From contig NC_135120.1 of the NCBI RefSeq assembly GCF_050908995.1, forward strand, positions 248,001 through 312,000: a stretch of DNA of 64,000 nt, read 5' to 3'. How positions within the stretch are numbered: position 1 is the stretch's first letter; each line of letters opens with the position of its first letter. Shown here in pieces: positions 11,331 to 23,624 of the stretch. A program made the translations under genes and the position numbers. Under the pieces are notes generated by a model that worked only from the letters and a program-made list of their open reading frames with translations, was not told the origin of the DNA and searched no databases. This DNA is from Andrena cerasifolii (Eukaryota; Arthropoda; Insecta; Hymenoptera; Andrenidae).

Positions 11331-11770
11331 TGTTAGTAACTAAGGGAGAAATAAGTATGTCACTCATATTTTTCCAAATATTCCTGTAAATATTAATTTA
11401 CACCAAGTTCAACTAAACTGTATTTATACATTATAAATAATACTATGTGATATGTATAAGCATTAACATTAATGTATCAAAGGATTAAATATGCAGAATA
11501 AAAGAGAATTCATTCGGCGTAGAAAATCATTTGCAAATCCAAGGCCAAATGTTACTAATTGCTTGATATCTCGAGTTCTATCGATCATAGTGAATAATAA
11601 TTTATACTGGGCGGTTAGTGTAAATGTTGTTAATATTATTTGTCAAAGCAATAGCCACAGGAGTGGATATTTTAGCGGAAAATCCATTTTTGCCGAAGAA
11701 TTCATTGGATTTCGCTATTGTAATTAACCGTCGACCTTGTTTTGATCGGGGGACATCGTTCCTCGAAGTC

Positions 11771-11806
11771 TATATAAGGAGCTCACGGAGCTCCATGTAT
11801 TCAGTC
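11771..11806 (+). promoter_or_regulatory. Core promoter: TATA box and arthropod initiator
   Basis: TATATAAGG starts at 11771 and TCAGTC starts at 11801. The spacing of about 30 bp fits a TATA box and an arthropod Inr (TCAGT). Transcription would start near 11803 and run into the Pro/Gly-rich segment. The combination is stronger evidence than either motif alone, but expression is inferred only. Confidence 0.5.
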
Positions 11807-11846
11807 ATCGTCGATCCTCCCAGCCTGGAGGACCTCCGGGGACTAT

Positions 11847-11970
11847 GGAGCTCCCGAGCCACGTGGACCAGTCGGACCTCTTGGACTTGTTGGAGACCTT
11901 CCTCCACCCCCTGGAGCTCCCGAGCCACCTGGACCATTCAGACCTACTGGACTTGCTGGGGACCTGGTCA
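11847..11970 (+). repeat. Two 66-bp repeats encoding a collagen-like Gly/Pro-rich segment
   Basis: GGAGCTCCCGAGCCAC recurs at 11847 and 11913, a 66-bp (22-codon) period. In the frame starting with TAT at 11844 it translates to runs of Gly-X-Y such as GAP EPR GPV GPL GLV GDL. The minus strand also gives GPGGSGAPGGG in frame, because GGNCCN-type codons are partly self-complementary. This looks like a collagen-type or other Gly/Pro-rich coding sequence just downstream of the core promoter. The frame has no upstream Met in the leader, so an intron or a non-coding role cannot be excluded. Confidence 0.4.
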
Positions 11971-12623
11971 AGGTTTCAACCGTGGTTCTTCCTCCGACCC
12001 CTCGCCCCCTGGCCTGGGTTAGCTTATTCGGTTGGTGCCGATGAAATTTTGGGGTTCGTTGAGTCATTTACAATGTCATTGTTCCACCAACGTCAATACT
12101 GATTTCCCTCCCTTTGTAACTGATTTCTTTGATTGTATTTCATCATCTATCCGATTTCATGCATTCCTTCGAGGAATTTTGCACGTGTCGTTCAATTTCA
12201 TGGAATTCTCCGATGGGTTCAAATGATTTATTTTATCCGATGCATTTCTTCGATAGGTTTACATGATTTATTTTATTTGACGCATTTCTTCGATGGTTTT
12301 GCAAGGTTTATTCTACTACATGCATTTCTTCGATGGTTTATAAACCATAGTATATATAACTTAATCGTCGATATGTCTACATTCCATGCTCTTCTTCGTG
12401 TATCTCTACGATGGTTTTGCATGCTCGTGCGTGCTCTGCTATTAATCGAAATTATCTCGATCGCCACCAACTCATTAAGTCTTTTCTTAGTTTCCTTTCA
12501 GGCTGACCACACCATTGCTAACATAACGTAGTTGACTGTTTCAGCTTTTCAGGTTCAGCCCTTTGCGGGGAAGAGACTTAATAAGGTAATACCTACTCTT
12601 TAAAAAAAAATAGTGGAAAACAA

Positions 12624-12665
12624 TAGTGATAGTGATAGTGATAGTGATAGTGATAGTGATAGTGA
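12624..12665 (+). repeat. AGTGAT hexanucleotide microsatellite
   Basis: About six to seven tandem AGTGAT units, followed by the degenerate GTGAAAAGTGACAGTGACG. Confidence 0.9.
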
Positions 12666-13990
12666 AAAGTGACAGTGACGCAAGACATCTAAGGAAGACT
12701 AGGTTAATTTATTATAGTATGAAGTATTTAAGGTGCCATGTAAAATTGCCAAGTAGTCACTAAATTTTATTAGCTTTGTTGCTCGTTTGCTGGCTCCTCA
12801 TCCGTGATGAGGAGGTCACCGCTGCTTCCGTTTCCGGAAGCAAGTGACTGAGCACGGAATCGGTATGGGTGGATCGGTTTCATCCCCTGGTGTTCTTGTC
12901 CAAAGGGAAAAGTTTTGGGCGTAGGGGGCGTACCTTTTGGTACACTGCCTGCGTAAGTCAGCCAGTCCGATTACCCAATCTCCGCGTTAGACGGCTTGAG
13001 TCAGGTCAAATGTTTGCTCCTGACGAGTCGCATCGGTGCAACAGGAATCGTCTGGAAGGCGCCGAGCGCTTTTCCCTTTCGACTCGGACAGCAGGGTGGT
13101 AGGAACTGCGCCGTCTAATACTCGTTTCACGCTTACCCTTCGTCTTCCCTTCTGTCCTGAATTTCTTTTAAACGTGTGATCGCTTGGCAGTTCCCCAGAT
13201 TCTGTATTTAAACCGAATGGATCGATGGAACATTGTTTCCATCCATCTCTTTGGTTTAGTAGGCTAAGGGTTTCATGTACAGGGAGATCGATGGAACTTT
13301 GATTCAATCTATCTCTCTACGGGTCTCCAAACGCAGCAACCTCCTCGTGGTGAGATCTGGTAATCGGTGAGAACTGAGCCGATGGCTGCTGATTGTTAAA
13401 TATTCTAGTCGGATAAGATTTTCTTTAACTTGCAATACTATGATAGAATGTAAGAATAAAATATGGAACTTGAAATGTTATTCGATTGTTCCTACCGGAC
13501 CCCAGAACACGAGTACAGTGGAAGGATAAGTGCAAGTTGGAATATTTCAGCGAGCTACTCGAACTGATGGGTTTTTGACAATTTTTAAAGTCCTCTCTGC
13601 TTCAGCACCTTATTGAAATATACCAAGTTACAATTCCTTTGCGAGGTATTCCACGTTACATCATGAAAGCATGTCTTCCACAAATAATGTTGTTGTTTAT
13701 ATAAATTTGTATGTTAAATAAATTTGTTTTGCGTTAAATAAACCGGAATAGGACAGCAAAGTTAAAAGACGAATGTGATATCGTTTTATTTTCTTCCTCC
13801 GTTCTCTTTCGTTGAACGGAATATGTTCATAAGACGATTTTTAAGTTGTTACTCTAACAGAAACATTTGTAAATCGCGGGCTTTGACTCTCAAAACATAA
13901 ACTAGTTTTACTCGAGCTTAACTCTAGTTCCTACCACGCGTAGCGTTACAATCTGTTTTGAGACTTCACCGGTAACGTTGCATGCGACAC
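12666..13990. other. Interior of the TIR element with no recognised gene
   Basis: Contains small hairpins (CTCCTCATCCGTGATGAGGAG near 12795, and GCTTCCGTTTCCGGAAGC near 12824) and related short blocks around GGATCGATGGAAC (13218) and GAGATCGATGGAAC (13283). No protein similarity recognised on either strand. Confidence 0.35.
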
Positions 13991-14084
13991 TAAAATGGCA
14001 AGGGGTCCTAGGACCCCCTAAACCGGCGATACAAAAATACATTGCTTGATAGGTCTATTCTATACCTCGTCTGTGAATACATGC

Positions 14085-15528
14085 ATCAATAAATAAAAAA
14101 ATACAGATTTTGAATGGTGGAATAGCCAGCATCTGCATTATGCAACAAATAATGAAAGTGTTAATAAAGATGACGCAGAAGGGGAGACAAATGATATTAT
14201 TATTCTTCAATGTTTACATAATAGCTATAATAGCAGTGCTGTCGAAAAAGATGCAACCGGTTTCATTAATAGTGATTCTGATAAAAATGTTGCAAGCAAT
14301 AGTACTACTGAAAATGATGTTAATCGTGTCAGTTCAAGTGAGTTTCAAGATAAGTTTATTGTTCGAAATAGCAAGCGAACAAATCAGCCAAAACCTCTTT
14401 CACGAAAATGGAAACAAAATGAGCACATGTGCAAAAATGCGTAATGGATGTGATATTATGTGTCGCTTTCGTTGTTATGAAAATATTAAGTAAAAGCGTT
14501 TTCAGAATTTTGGCAACTTAATGACCATAGCAAACAATGGGAGTGTATTAATGAATGGACATCTTCGAATATAGCTTCACAGTACGAAACAGACGAATCA
14601 GATTCTGATATCGAGGAAAAATGGAGAAAAAAAAGTTTACAGCCAATCTTTTACATTGCCATATGGAGATGGAGTAACTAAAGTTTGTAAGAAAATGTTT
14701 CTTGACACTTTGAACATCTCGTATCAATGGATCAGAACAGCGGATAAAAAGAACAAATTGACAAACAGTACTCGTGTAATTACCTGTGATAAACGAGGGA
14801 AGCATAGCAATCGACCTTTTAAAGTACCAGAAACTTTAAAACACGTTGCTCGCGCCCACATATCCTCTTTTCCTGCAATTGATTCCCATTATTATAGGGA
14901 AAATACACGTAGAAAATATTTAGAAGAAAGACTTAGTATATCTAAAATGTATTCACTATTTAAGGAAAAAATGAAAATAATAGGTGAAACGACATTTGTA
15001 ACACAACAAATGTACAGAACAAATTTTAATACGGAATACAACTATGGATTTTTCGTTCCAAAAGAGGATAGGTGCGAACAATGTGAAATGCTCTCGAATC
15101 TTTCAGAAAGTCAAAAAGCACTGGACGAAGAAACCCAAAAACTACACTCAAACAATAAAAAAAAAAGCGAGACAGTTAATGAAGTTTGATAAGCAAAGAG
15201 CGGTTCTGAATGCATCTGTTTGCACAATAAACTTTGATTTACAAAAAGTGTTGACGACTCGTCATGCAGAAATAGGTCCTCTATATTATATGTCAAAGGT
15301 TTGCGTATGGAATTTTACAATCTACGAAATGGCCAGTGATCGTGGTTGGTGCAACGTTTTGGAATGAAACAGTTGGATGTAGAGGCTCTAACGAAATTGC
15401 ACCATTCCTATGGAAATTCATTAATGATAAATCGAAAACTGGTGTGAAAGAATTTATGCTCTATAGTGATAACTGCGGGGGTCAAACCCGTAATAAAGTG
15501 GTTTTTAACATGTTCGTTAAGGCCGCTA
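14085..15528 (+). pseudogene. DUF7869-like, probably transposon-derived protein, frameshifted and truncated
   Basis: Successive frames carry an acidic Asn/Ser-rich N-terminus (NSDSDKNVASNS), a Cys-containing segment (KWKQNEHMCKNA, NGCDIMCRFRCYENI), then VCKKMFLDTLNISYQWI, DKRGKHSNRPFKVPE, HISSFPAIDSHYYRENT, FFVPKEDRCEQCEM, GPLYYMSKVCVWNFTIYEM, and finally LYSDNCGGQTRNK. That last motif (YSDNCxGQ) is the hallmark of a widespread insect family grouped as DUF7869 and thought to be transposase-like (family name from memory). There are at least three frameshifts or stops. It is cut at 15528 by the TA-flanked MITE, and no continuation was found beyond that MITE. Confidence 0.55.
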
Positions 15529-15530
15529 TA

Positions 15531-17981
15531 CAGGGTGTCCCACTAAGGAGTGGACAGCGCGATATCTCTTAAAGTATTGTCGATAAAAATATAAAAAAAA
15601 TAGGGAATTGCATGGTTCGAGGGGGCCCATTTATTAGCGCGAACGAATTTTGTTTTCGATTATTATTTTAAAAGATACGATGGTCAAGTTCGGTTTTTCA
15701 AATGGAACTATTTTTTTTTAACACCTGAGTTGATAGTGCGTTCCAAGACAAATTCAATAAGCTTTAATGTATACACTTTATTTCCACTGGTTTTTAAGAT
15801 ATCGCGCTTGCAAATTTACTGATTTTCACTGTAAGAAACCCCTCTGGAATGGCAAAAACCGGGGGCGGTCTTACTGGCCCCACGGGTGGCACTGCCTGTT
15901 GAAATGGATACTTACCTGCCAAAGGTCTAGGCCAGAAATGGCAGGCCCAAAGGCTGGACAATTCTTTTCCGTCAGAAATGCTACTTAGGTAGGTACATCT
16001 GCGGTATCGAGAAGCGCACCGTTACTTTTATTTCGCACTTGCATCTACACTCGGATGGCCGGTTCTTTTGCGAGGGATGTAAGTTGAATTGGTTAGGGTA
16101 GGAGGAGTGAAAGTTGCTAGACTAAATTTCAACCATAGGAAGCAGATTGTATCAGAACCAATCGGATTTGCATCCCTCACAAACGGCTGCTCTCTTGAAG
16201 AGGCCCTCTTCACAGCAATACCCCCTTCCCAATACCTACCTTATCTCGCACGGAATACGTCAACGCATGCTTTTGTTTTGATATCGAAGCTCGTGTTTAT
16301 ACCCCCTTTCTTTCTGTGTCTCTCCACGAGGAGTATTGCCGGTGGATTGTAGGAGCGTAGATGTCTGGATGTCAGTTTTTGAATTCAGGAGACGATAGAA
16401 ACACTTTATTACAAAACACACATGTACTGTAATTAAAGTAAATTGTATTCCTCTCGGACAGGAGTTGCCAAACGCTCGTCAAGGAGATGCGGCTTGGTAC
16501 CCCGTGGCGAGGGCTGCCCTTCGCAGTTACTCACCCGATTTTAATGGTGTTTTTCCGGGAAAAGGTACGAATCCTGCGCCGAACGTAACGAATTGGGGTC
16601 GGGCCCCCGCAATCGAGGGTGAAATATCCATTACAGCGTATTAAGAAATTATTTTCTTCATCGTGTCGATGGGGACAGTGATGACAATGTATTCCTGGCG
16701 TTCCGTCGATTAAAATCATACCAAATTTCAAGTAAATCGGACTATTTTTAACCAAGTCAAGTCTGCTTGAAATGATATAATTCGATTTTCGATTGAATTT
16801 CCTTCATTATGGTCCGAATTATGTCGTTCTTGGTGTCAGTTCCATCGGCGAAACATAAGGAATCGATGTGTGTCGTTTTCGCAAAGATCTGATAAGAAAT
16901 GCGCGAGTCGAAGATTGCTCAGTTCTTAATAGGCACTCGAACCCCTTCGCGGGTCGAAAGCCATAAAAATCTGGTGAGGCACTGCAAAGGGTAGCCTTCG
17001 CCACGGGGTACCAAGCCGCATCTCCTTGACGAGCGTCGGACAACTCCTGTCCGAGAGGAATACGATTTACTTTAATTACAGTACATGTGTGTTTTGTAAT
17101 AAAGTGTTTCTATCATGTCCTGAATTCAACAACTGGCATCCAGACATCTACGCTCCTACAATCCACCGGCAATACTACTCGTGGAGAGACACAGGAAGAA
17201 AGGGGGTATAAACACGAGCTTCGATATCAAAACAAAAGCATGCGTTGACGTATTCCGTGCGAGATAAGGTAGGTATTGGGGAGGAGGTATTGTTGTGAAG
17301 AGGGCCTCTTCAAGAGAGCAGCCGTTTGTGAGGGATGCAAATCCGATTGGTTCTGATACAATCTGCTCCCTATGGTTGAAATTTAGTCTAGCAACATTCA
17401 CTCCTCCTAACCTAACCAATTCAACTTACATCCCTCGCAAAAGAACCGGCCATCCGAGTGTAGATGCAAGTGCGAAATAAAAGTAACGGTGCGCTTCTCG
17501 ATACCGCAGATGTACCTACCTAAGTAGCATTTCTGACGGAAAAGAATTGTCCAGCTTTTGGGTCTGCGAACCCTGTCGTAGACCTTTGGCAGGTAGGTAT
17601 CAGTTTCAACAGGCAATGCCACCCGTGGCGCCAGTAAGACCGACCCCGGTCCTTGCTATTCCATAGGGTTTTCTTCCAGTGAAAATCAGTAATTTTGCAA
17701 GCGCAATATCTTAAAAACCAGTGGAAATAAAGTTTATACATTAAAGCTTATTCAATTTGTCTTGGAACGCACTATCAACTCAGGTGTTCAAAAAAAAAAT
17801 AGTTCCAATTGAAAAACCGAACTTGACCATCGTATTTTTTAAAATAATAATACAAAAAAAAACAATCGTGTCGGCTAATAAATTGGCCCTCTCGAACCAT
17901 TCAATTACATATTTTTTAACAAATTTTATCTCCAATACTTTAGGAGATATCTCGCTGTCCAGTCTTAGGTGGGACACCCTG
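15531..17981. mobile_element. 2.45-kb palindromic TA-flanked MITE (copy A)
   Basis: TA at 15529-15530 and 17982-17983 flanks ends CAGGGTGTCCCACTAAG and its inverse. The whole element is a foldback: arms of about 1.2 kb match inversely (for example GGCCGGTTCTTTTGCGAGGG near 16059 against the block around 17434-17453), and ORFs at 16089-16352 (+) and 17156-17419 (-) are mirror images. An inner region (16370-17120) with TGCGGCTTGGTACCCCGTGG continues the symmetry. A shorter copy of the same family lies at 51403-52591. No transposase; Tc1/mariner-type mobilisation is inferred from the TA duplication. Confidence 0.8.
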
Positions 17982-18221
17982 TAGGCTCGGAACGGGTCAG
18001 AATAAATCGGGCGGAAGTCCGATCCTCTCGTATTGCTCGAGACCCCGTAAGTTTCGGTCGTGACTCGATTCGAGCTATAAATCTGACTTCCGGTCGGCTC
18101 GACCAAAATCGGTCGCACACAGCTCGAAAGTCAGCTATTAAAAGGAGTCAGAGACGGAAAGGCTTACCACCTTCCTCTTTCCTGCTGAATCATAATTGGT
18201 ATCTTATTATTCATTTACATA

Positions 18222-18560
18222 CAGTCGGCATAGAAAGTATTCGTACAGCGAAAATATAAAGTAAAACTTTATATACCTATATCAGTAATAAATTATGACG
18301 AAAAAAAAAGATTAATAAATATTCTTAGATGTTTATAGAATAGATTTTGTATAAATAAAATTTTATGCACTTTAACAATTACAAAAATATTACCAACAAC
18401 AGATAAAAGTGCAAGAAATAGATGCGCAGAAACTATTCGCACAGTTAAATAAAGAATTACTAAAGTATGGAAGTAAACTAAATATTTCATGTTTTAATAA
18501 TTTGTGGAATTGCCTTTTGATTTAATAACAATTTCGAGCCTTCTTGGTATGGAATTTAAT
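18222..18560 (+). mobile_element. Tc1/mariner-like element fragment (copy 1)
   Basis: TA then CAGTCGGCATAGAAAGTATT marks the terminus. The next 330 bp align with the inverse of 56580-56913 through shared blocks such as TTTAATAATTTGTG, TTGCCTTTTGATTTAATAA and TTGGTATGGAATTTA. Only the 5' non-coding end of the element is present. Confidence 0.6.
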
Positions 18561-18749
18561 AACATAAGTTGGATGTTACAGCAGACTAATATGGAGCCCC
18601 CCCGCATTTCATAATAGGTCACAAATTTTCTTTTCTGGACTCTGTATTCGTTTGTCTATTCTGTGAAGTGTGTTTTGGACCCAAATATTTCGAATATGCT
18701 TTCGTCAGTGCATTCGAAATATTTCGCTAGTTTTTAATATGGTATACAT

Positions 18750-18957
18750 TACGGTTGATTAACTGGTGGCTCCTCCGCCTTGCTGCTATGCTGAACGGCC
18801 CTCACCTACCAGACTCTGACGATCGCAGTGGATTCCTCCTTCTTTCCTTCTCTTTTCGACTGCGATTGTCAGAGTCTGGTAGGTATGGAGGGGGCCGTTC
18901 AGCGTAGCAGCTAGGCGGAGGTGCCCCCAGTGGCCCGCGAGCCACCAGTCAACCCTG
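18750..18957. mobile_element. hAT MITE, 208 bp, with 8-bp target duplication (copy 1)
   Basis: GTATACAT flanks both sides (18742-18749 and 18958-18965). Ends are TACGGTTGATTAACTGGTGG and the inverse of CCAGTCAACCCTG. The interior is a near-palindrome built on CTACCAGACTCTGACGATCG and its inverse. It is clearly the same family as 41215-41449. An 8-bp duplication with a CAGGGTTGACTAAC-type end indicates the hAT superfamily. Confidence 0.85.
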
Positions 18958-19600
18958 GTATACATTAAAATACCCATATGGATATATTCAGTATTTGTAG
19001 ACTATTTGGTGACAATGGAAATATAACGGGTGTTACTCTACTGATAGTCAATAGTCGGAGGTAATTATACAGGCAAAAGTAAGACGAAGACCTAGAGTGA
19101 CGAATTTACGGTAAAGGCTTCGTTTCCGAGAAAATTGACTTTGAATTTCAGTTAAATACGCGTGTCTTGAAACGCCTGAGGGGCGTGCGAAGATAAGCGG
19201 AACGTCCGACGCAAAGATACCAGGGAAATCCCTGGTATCCCTGGTCCTACGGACAGCTGAACACGTTCTCGTTACTTTCGAGTGCCACTCAGGCGTCGCC
19301 CATGTGCGCGTATTTAGCTGAAATTCAAAGCAAATTTTCTCGAAAATGAAGCCTTTATTTATGAAGTCTTATTTTCGCCTGTATAATCTCACCTGACTAT
19401 TGACTATCAGTAAAATAACACTCTGTATGTGTAAATGAATAATAAGATACAAATTATAATTTAACAGGAGACAGAAAGGTGATAAGTGATAAGCCTTTCC
19501 GTCTCCATCTCTTAATAATTGGTTCATGAACCGATCGCGTCCGATTTTTGCCGATTTTTGACGGTACACTCTTGCTTATAGCCCGAATCGAGTGTTAGGA

Positions 19601-20210
19601 TCCCGAGAGTGTCGGAATCTCCCTTAAAGTGCAAAAGTAGCACCAACCGAATATGACAAAGTTTTTAGGATCGTCCAACAAGCAATCGAGCAAAGTTGCA
19701 GTAAAATCGGCATATGTCACTCACCGATCTTCTCTTGTAAGTGTAAAACCAGATTCTCGAATCTAGAAAGAACCTATGGCTTATTACGCATATTCGCCAG
19801 TACATACTGTGCTCCGGCGAAAAGAAGTCCCCCGTGATGCCACAGGGGCAAGAGGGGTTCTTCGCTTGCATTAGCTCGCACCGTCTGTGTCGTGTTCGCT
19901 TACTTTGTATTCGACGACGTTATCGTGTCGGCCAATAGGGTTATACCATTGGAACCTAGAGTTTCTCACGACAACTTCTTATCGGAGCACAGTACCTCTA
20001 ATAAGGAACTTAAAGTTCCTTATACTTTAAAGTTTATTTGTTTACCAAATATGTGAACTGGAACGAAATTTTCTACAAAATGCTATTCATTTCTGTGTAA
20101 ATTTACCTTTACAAATTTTATCAAGACCTTCGAAGCTTAATCGCCAGATTCATTTGTGAGTCACTTCATGACAGCATGAATGTACTTTAATATGCATGAA
20201 GGTATATGTA
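19601..20210. other. Unassigned stretch
   Basis: No gene or repeat recognised on either strand. Confidence 0.35.
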
Positions 20211-20989
20211 TACAGGGTCAACGTTATAAGCTGCAACCCGCGCGCGCGCGAACTTGTAACATGGCAACACCGCCTCACGGACGCATTCCACTACAACCAT
20301 GCGCCGATACTTCCGCCATCTATGAGCCAATGATGAAAGTGCAGGGTCTTTTAGGTGCCAGTAGAGGGTGCTTTTGACTTTCGTCAGAGAATATTAAATT
20401 TGACGTAGCAGACGGGTAAGAAAACGGTAGCCATTTTAAGAGTGCGACCGCGCCGATCCCGTTATCTACGTATGCAATGGTCCAGCAGCGGTATTAGACC
20501 ACGCTGACGCGTTAGTGGCCCGGGTTGATGAATTTGGAGCATTTTTCGCATAACTTTTGTACTACAAAAGATAACGGAATGCAATTTGCGCCATAAAATG
20601 GGGACAAATTATCCCCTTCTAATGATGGAAATTTTACCAAATTTTACGTTTACTTAATTTTTCTTTTTTCAATTATTTAACCATAATTGTTGCGATAAGC
20701 CTTTGCAAACTGTTTATTTAAATACTTTATATAATGCTTTTTTTTAAATTCATGGCGCCGATGAACAGTAGGCTAGTTGTCCCTGTATCATTAATTTCAC
20801 AAATTGGTTTCCTTTTTTGCGATTTTATCCTTAATGTAGTGCATGCACAGATCGGAAGTAAGGGGTAACTAATGTGGTGTGTCGCTGTTTCTCTAGCATT
20901 CTTTGAATTTTTTCTACAATTTTTATGTCTGAATGTTTTAACCCTTTAGATATTATACGCCACACCTGTAGTGGCTTCTGTTTATGTCA

Positions 20990-21295
20990 TCTTTTGGAAT
21001 GGTACATGAAATTGCGTAGGCTGGATGCGCGTGACTATTATGTAGTCCCTCCTCGAAACTGACAGAAAACATAACCTATATGCTATACCTGATTTCATAA
21101 AAATACTGTTGCGGCGTAATAATAATATTTTGGAAGGATGTTAAGTCATACAACGTTCACAAATGTAGCGTAAAAGAATGAAATAGCCAATAAACATTCA
21201 TTGTCATGTAGCATATAGGTTACATTTTCTGTCACTTCGAAGAGGGGACCACATAATGATTACGCGCATTCAGCCTGCGCATTTTGACTAGACCG
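20990..21295. repeat. Small foldback nested in the left arm
   Basis: GCTGGATGCGCGTGACTATT near 21020 and AACCTATATGCTA near 21075 recur inversely at about 21215-21290. It has no counterpart in the right arm of the host element, so it is a later insertion. Confidence 0.55.
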
Positions 21296-21348
21296 GGCTG
21301 CCGCATTGAAGGGTACGTTCCCCACCTTGCAGTAATGGTAGTTGGAAC

Positions 21349-21560
21349 CAGAGATGGGCATAAAATTATTTTAAATAAAAACTTGGCTCCCAATAATAGG
21401 CAGAAATTTTATTCGAAACCAATCAAATATAAATAACCCGGAGTTATTTATTATACGAAGCGCCGTAACGGAATTTCTTTATTTTTCATCGTATCAATAT
21501 GAAAATGACAGCAATGGATTCCTTGCATTCTTCCGATTAAATTGACAAAAAAAATTTAAA
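21349..21560 (+). repeat. hAT-like terminus CAGAGATGGGCA and subterminal block (copy 1)
   Basis: CAGAGATGGGCA at 21349 is followed about 160 bp later by the block TTCTTCCGATTAAATTGACA and TTAAATCGGACTACTTT. The same start and the same later block occur at 58691 onward, and the start alone at 57253. CAGRGATGGGCAA is a frequent hAT TIR. The opposite end was not located. Confidence 0.45.
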
Positions 21561-23624
21561 TCGGACTACTTTTAACGAAACTTACGTTAATATCATCTTT
21601 TGAAACGATACGCCACTATTGTAGCTTTGATGCGCAGATGGCGAAAAATCAAACCAAACCTGTCGTAGCTAAAATCATTGAAATTGAGACGGGTACGAGA
21701 CCAGTCGACACATTGTGTTCATACCTCGTTACAGTAATCTGGGGTGCGAGTGGTAAACGGGCCATAAAAGCGGAGCGCTCGGCTCGCTTACCTGAGTCGG
21801 GAAATTTCGAATAGCTTTTTGCGACGTTAATTTGAAAGCGACCATCTTAAAATTCTCGAAGCTCGGGCATCACCGCTGTCCAGCGCTCGCTGGCAGCTTC
21901 GAACGCCGGACCGGTGCGAGAAGTGCCTTCTCGCATGTTTCGCGACATTCAATTTCTCTTAGAAGCCTATCATTATATTATCCTTAAATTGATTCCGCCC
22001 TTATCATTGATTTCGTTCTATTGTTCACCTACACTACTTTGCTCTAGGTAGTTTTCATATTTATTTATTGCTTGCTCGGCTCGCCCAGGCGCGGCAGGTC
22101 GGCTTGGTGAGCTTGAGTCGGCGAGCCATGAGCGTTCTCAACGCACGTGGGTTCGGCGATTCGCGCGCAAAGGTCGCCGATTCACGTGCTGTCAGATTAC
22201 AGCTTTAGGCGCGCGTAAATAAATAAATATGAAAACTGAGGCGCGAGGAAGTCTACACAAAAGACTATTCCGTGCGATTGTTTTCAGATCAAATTCTAAC
22301 GCGCAAAGAAGCGGGCGAGTAAACCGATAATACCTAGAGCAAAGTAGTGTAGGTGAACAATAGGACGAAATCAATGATAAGGGCGGAATCAATTTAAGGA
22401 TAATATAATGATAGGCTTCTAAGAGAAATTGAATGTCGCGAAACATGCGAGAAGGCACTTCTCGCACCGGTCCGGCGTTCGAAGCTGCCAGCGAGCGCTG
22501 GACAGCGGTGATGCCCGAGCTTCGAGAATTTTAAGATGGTCGCTTTCAAATTAACGTCGCAAAAAGCTATTCGAAATTTCCCGACTCAGGTAAGCGAGCC
22601 GAGCGCTCCGCTTTTATGGCCCGTTTACCACTCGCACCCCAGATTACTGTAACGAGGTATGAACACAATGTGTCGACTGGTCTCGTACCCGTCTCAATTT
22701 CAATAATTTTAGCTACGATAGGGTTGGCTTGATTTTTCGCCACCTGCGTATCAAAGCACACAAAAGTGGTGTGTCGTTTCAAAAGATGATATTAACGTAT
22801 GTCACCCCATAATGGCGCACACCGGGCTCAAGAATATGGTTCCAAGTTGGAATACATTATTGCTACTACCTCAATTTCGAAAAGAATGTGGGTTAGTCCG
22901 TTGTTTGCTCTCACTGACTCAATTAACGATATTACGCATAAAATTAGTTTGCAGGATTGAAAGCCCGTTTCGTTAAAAGTAGTCCGATTTAATTTTTTTG
23001 CCAATTTAATCGGAAGAATACAAGGAATCCATTGCTGTCACTTGAATGACAGAATGATGAATTTAAAAAAAAGCATTATATAAAGTATTTAAATAAACAG
23101 TTTGCAAAGGCTTGTCGTAACAATTATGGTTAAATAATTGAAAAAAGAAAAATTAATAACCGTAAAATTTGGTAAAATTTCCATCATTAGAAGATGATAA
23201 TTTGTCCCCATTTTATGGTGCAAATTGCATTCCGATATCTTTTGTAGTTCAAAAGTTATGCGAACAATGCTCCAAATTCATTAACCCGGGCCACTAACGC
23301 GTCAGCGAGGTCTAATACCGCTGCTGGACCATTGAATACCTAGATAACGGTATCGGCGCGGTTGCACTCTTAAAATGGCTACCGTTTTTTTACTCGTCTG
23401 CTATATCACATTTAATATTCGTTGACGAAAGTCAAAAGCACCCTCTACTGGCACCTAAAAGAAACTACACTTTCATCATTGGCTTATAGATGGCGGAAGT
23501 ATTGGCGCGTGGTTGTAGTGGAATGCGTCCGTGAGGCGATGTTGCCATTTTACAAGTTCGCGCGCGCGCGGGTTGCAGCTTATAACGTTGACCCTGTAGG
23601 TATTAACCTATATATCTAGAAGTA

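Larger units (their letters stand above)
10298..14075. mobile_element. 3.8-kb TIR-bounded element of unknown superfamily
   Basis: The left end CACAGACGAGGTATAGAATA at 10298 reappears exactly inverted at the right end (TATTCTATACCTCGTCTGTG, ending 14075). Both are flanked by AATACAT (10291-10297 and 14076-14082), a 7-bp target duplication. A third, diverged copy of the terminus, including the adjoining TCACCTTATGGGA, lies inverted at 11286-11330, so the first 1.03 kb could be a shorter element of the same family. The interior holds a core promoter near 11771, a collagen-like segment and a short AGTGAT microsatellite. No transposase is recognisable. Confidence 0.6.
18040..19600. repeat. Foldback element, interrupted by two later insertions
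   Basis: The block 18060-18220 (GAGACGGAAAGGCTTACCAC, then TATCTTATTATTCATTTACA) is inversely repeated at about 19430-19590. The block 19020-19190 is inversely repeated at 19265-19420 around a centre near 19230. Restoring the order gives one palindrome whose left arm was split by the Tc1-like fragment and hAT MITE between 18222 and about 19015. Superfamily unknown. Confidence 0.65.
20213..23596. mobile_element. 3.4-kb composite foldback element with TA duplication
   Basis: TA at 20211-20212 and 23597-23598 flanks CAGGGTCAACGTTATAAGCT and its inverse. The outer arms 20213-20752 and 23060-23596 match inversely over about 540 bp. A second, inner inverted pair (about 21490-22080 and 22220-23045) is almost perfect and closes on a centre near 22150 that contains AAATAAATAAATATGAAAAC and its inverse. 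The mismatched parts are insertions in one arm only (20753-21490 left, about 22800-22967 right). ORFs on both strands here are mirror shadows. No transposase. Confidence 0.8.

Noticed and set aside
16089..17419. Mirror-image 87-codon ORFs on opposite strands
   Set aside because: They are the two arms of one palindromic MITE; identical peptides on opposite strands are a symmetry artefact.
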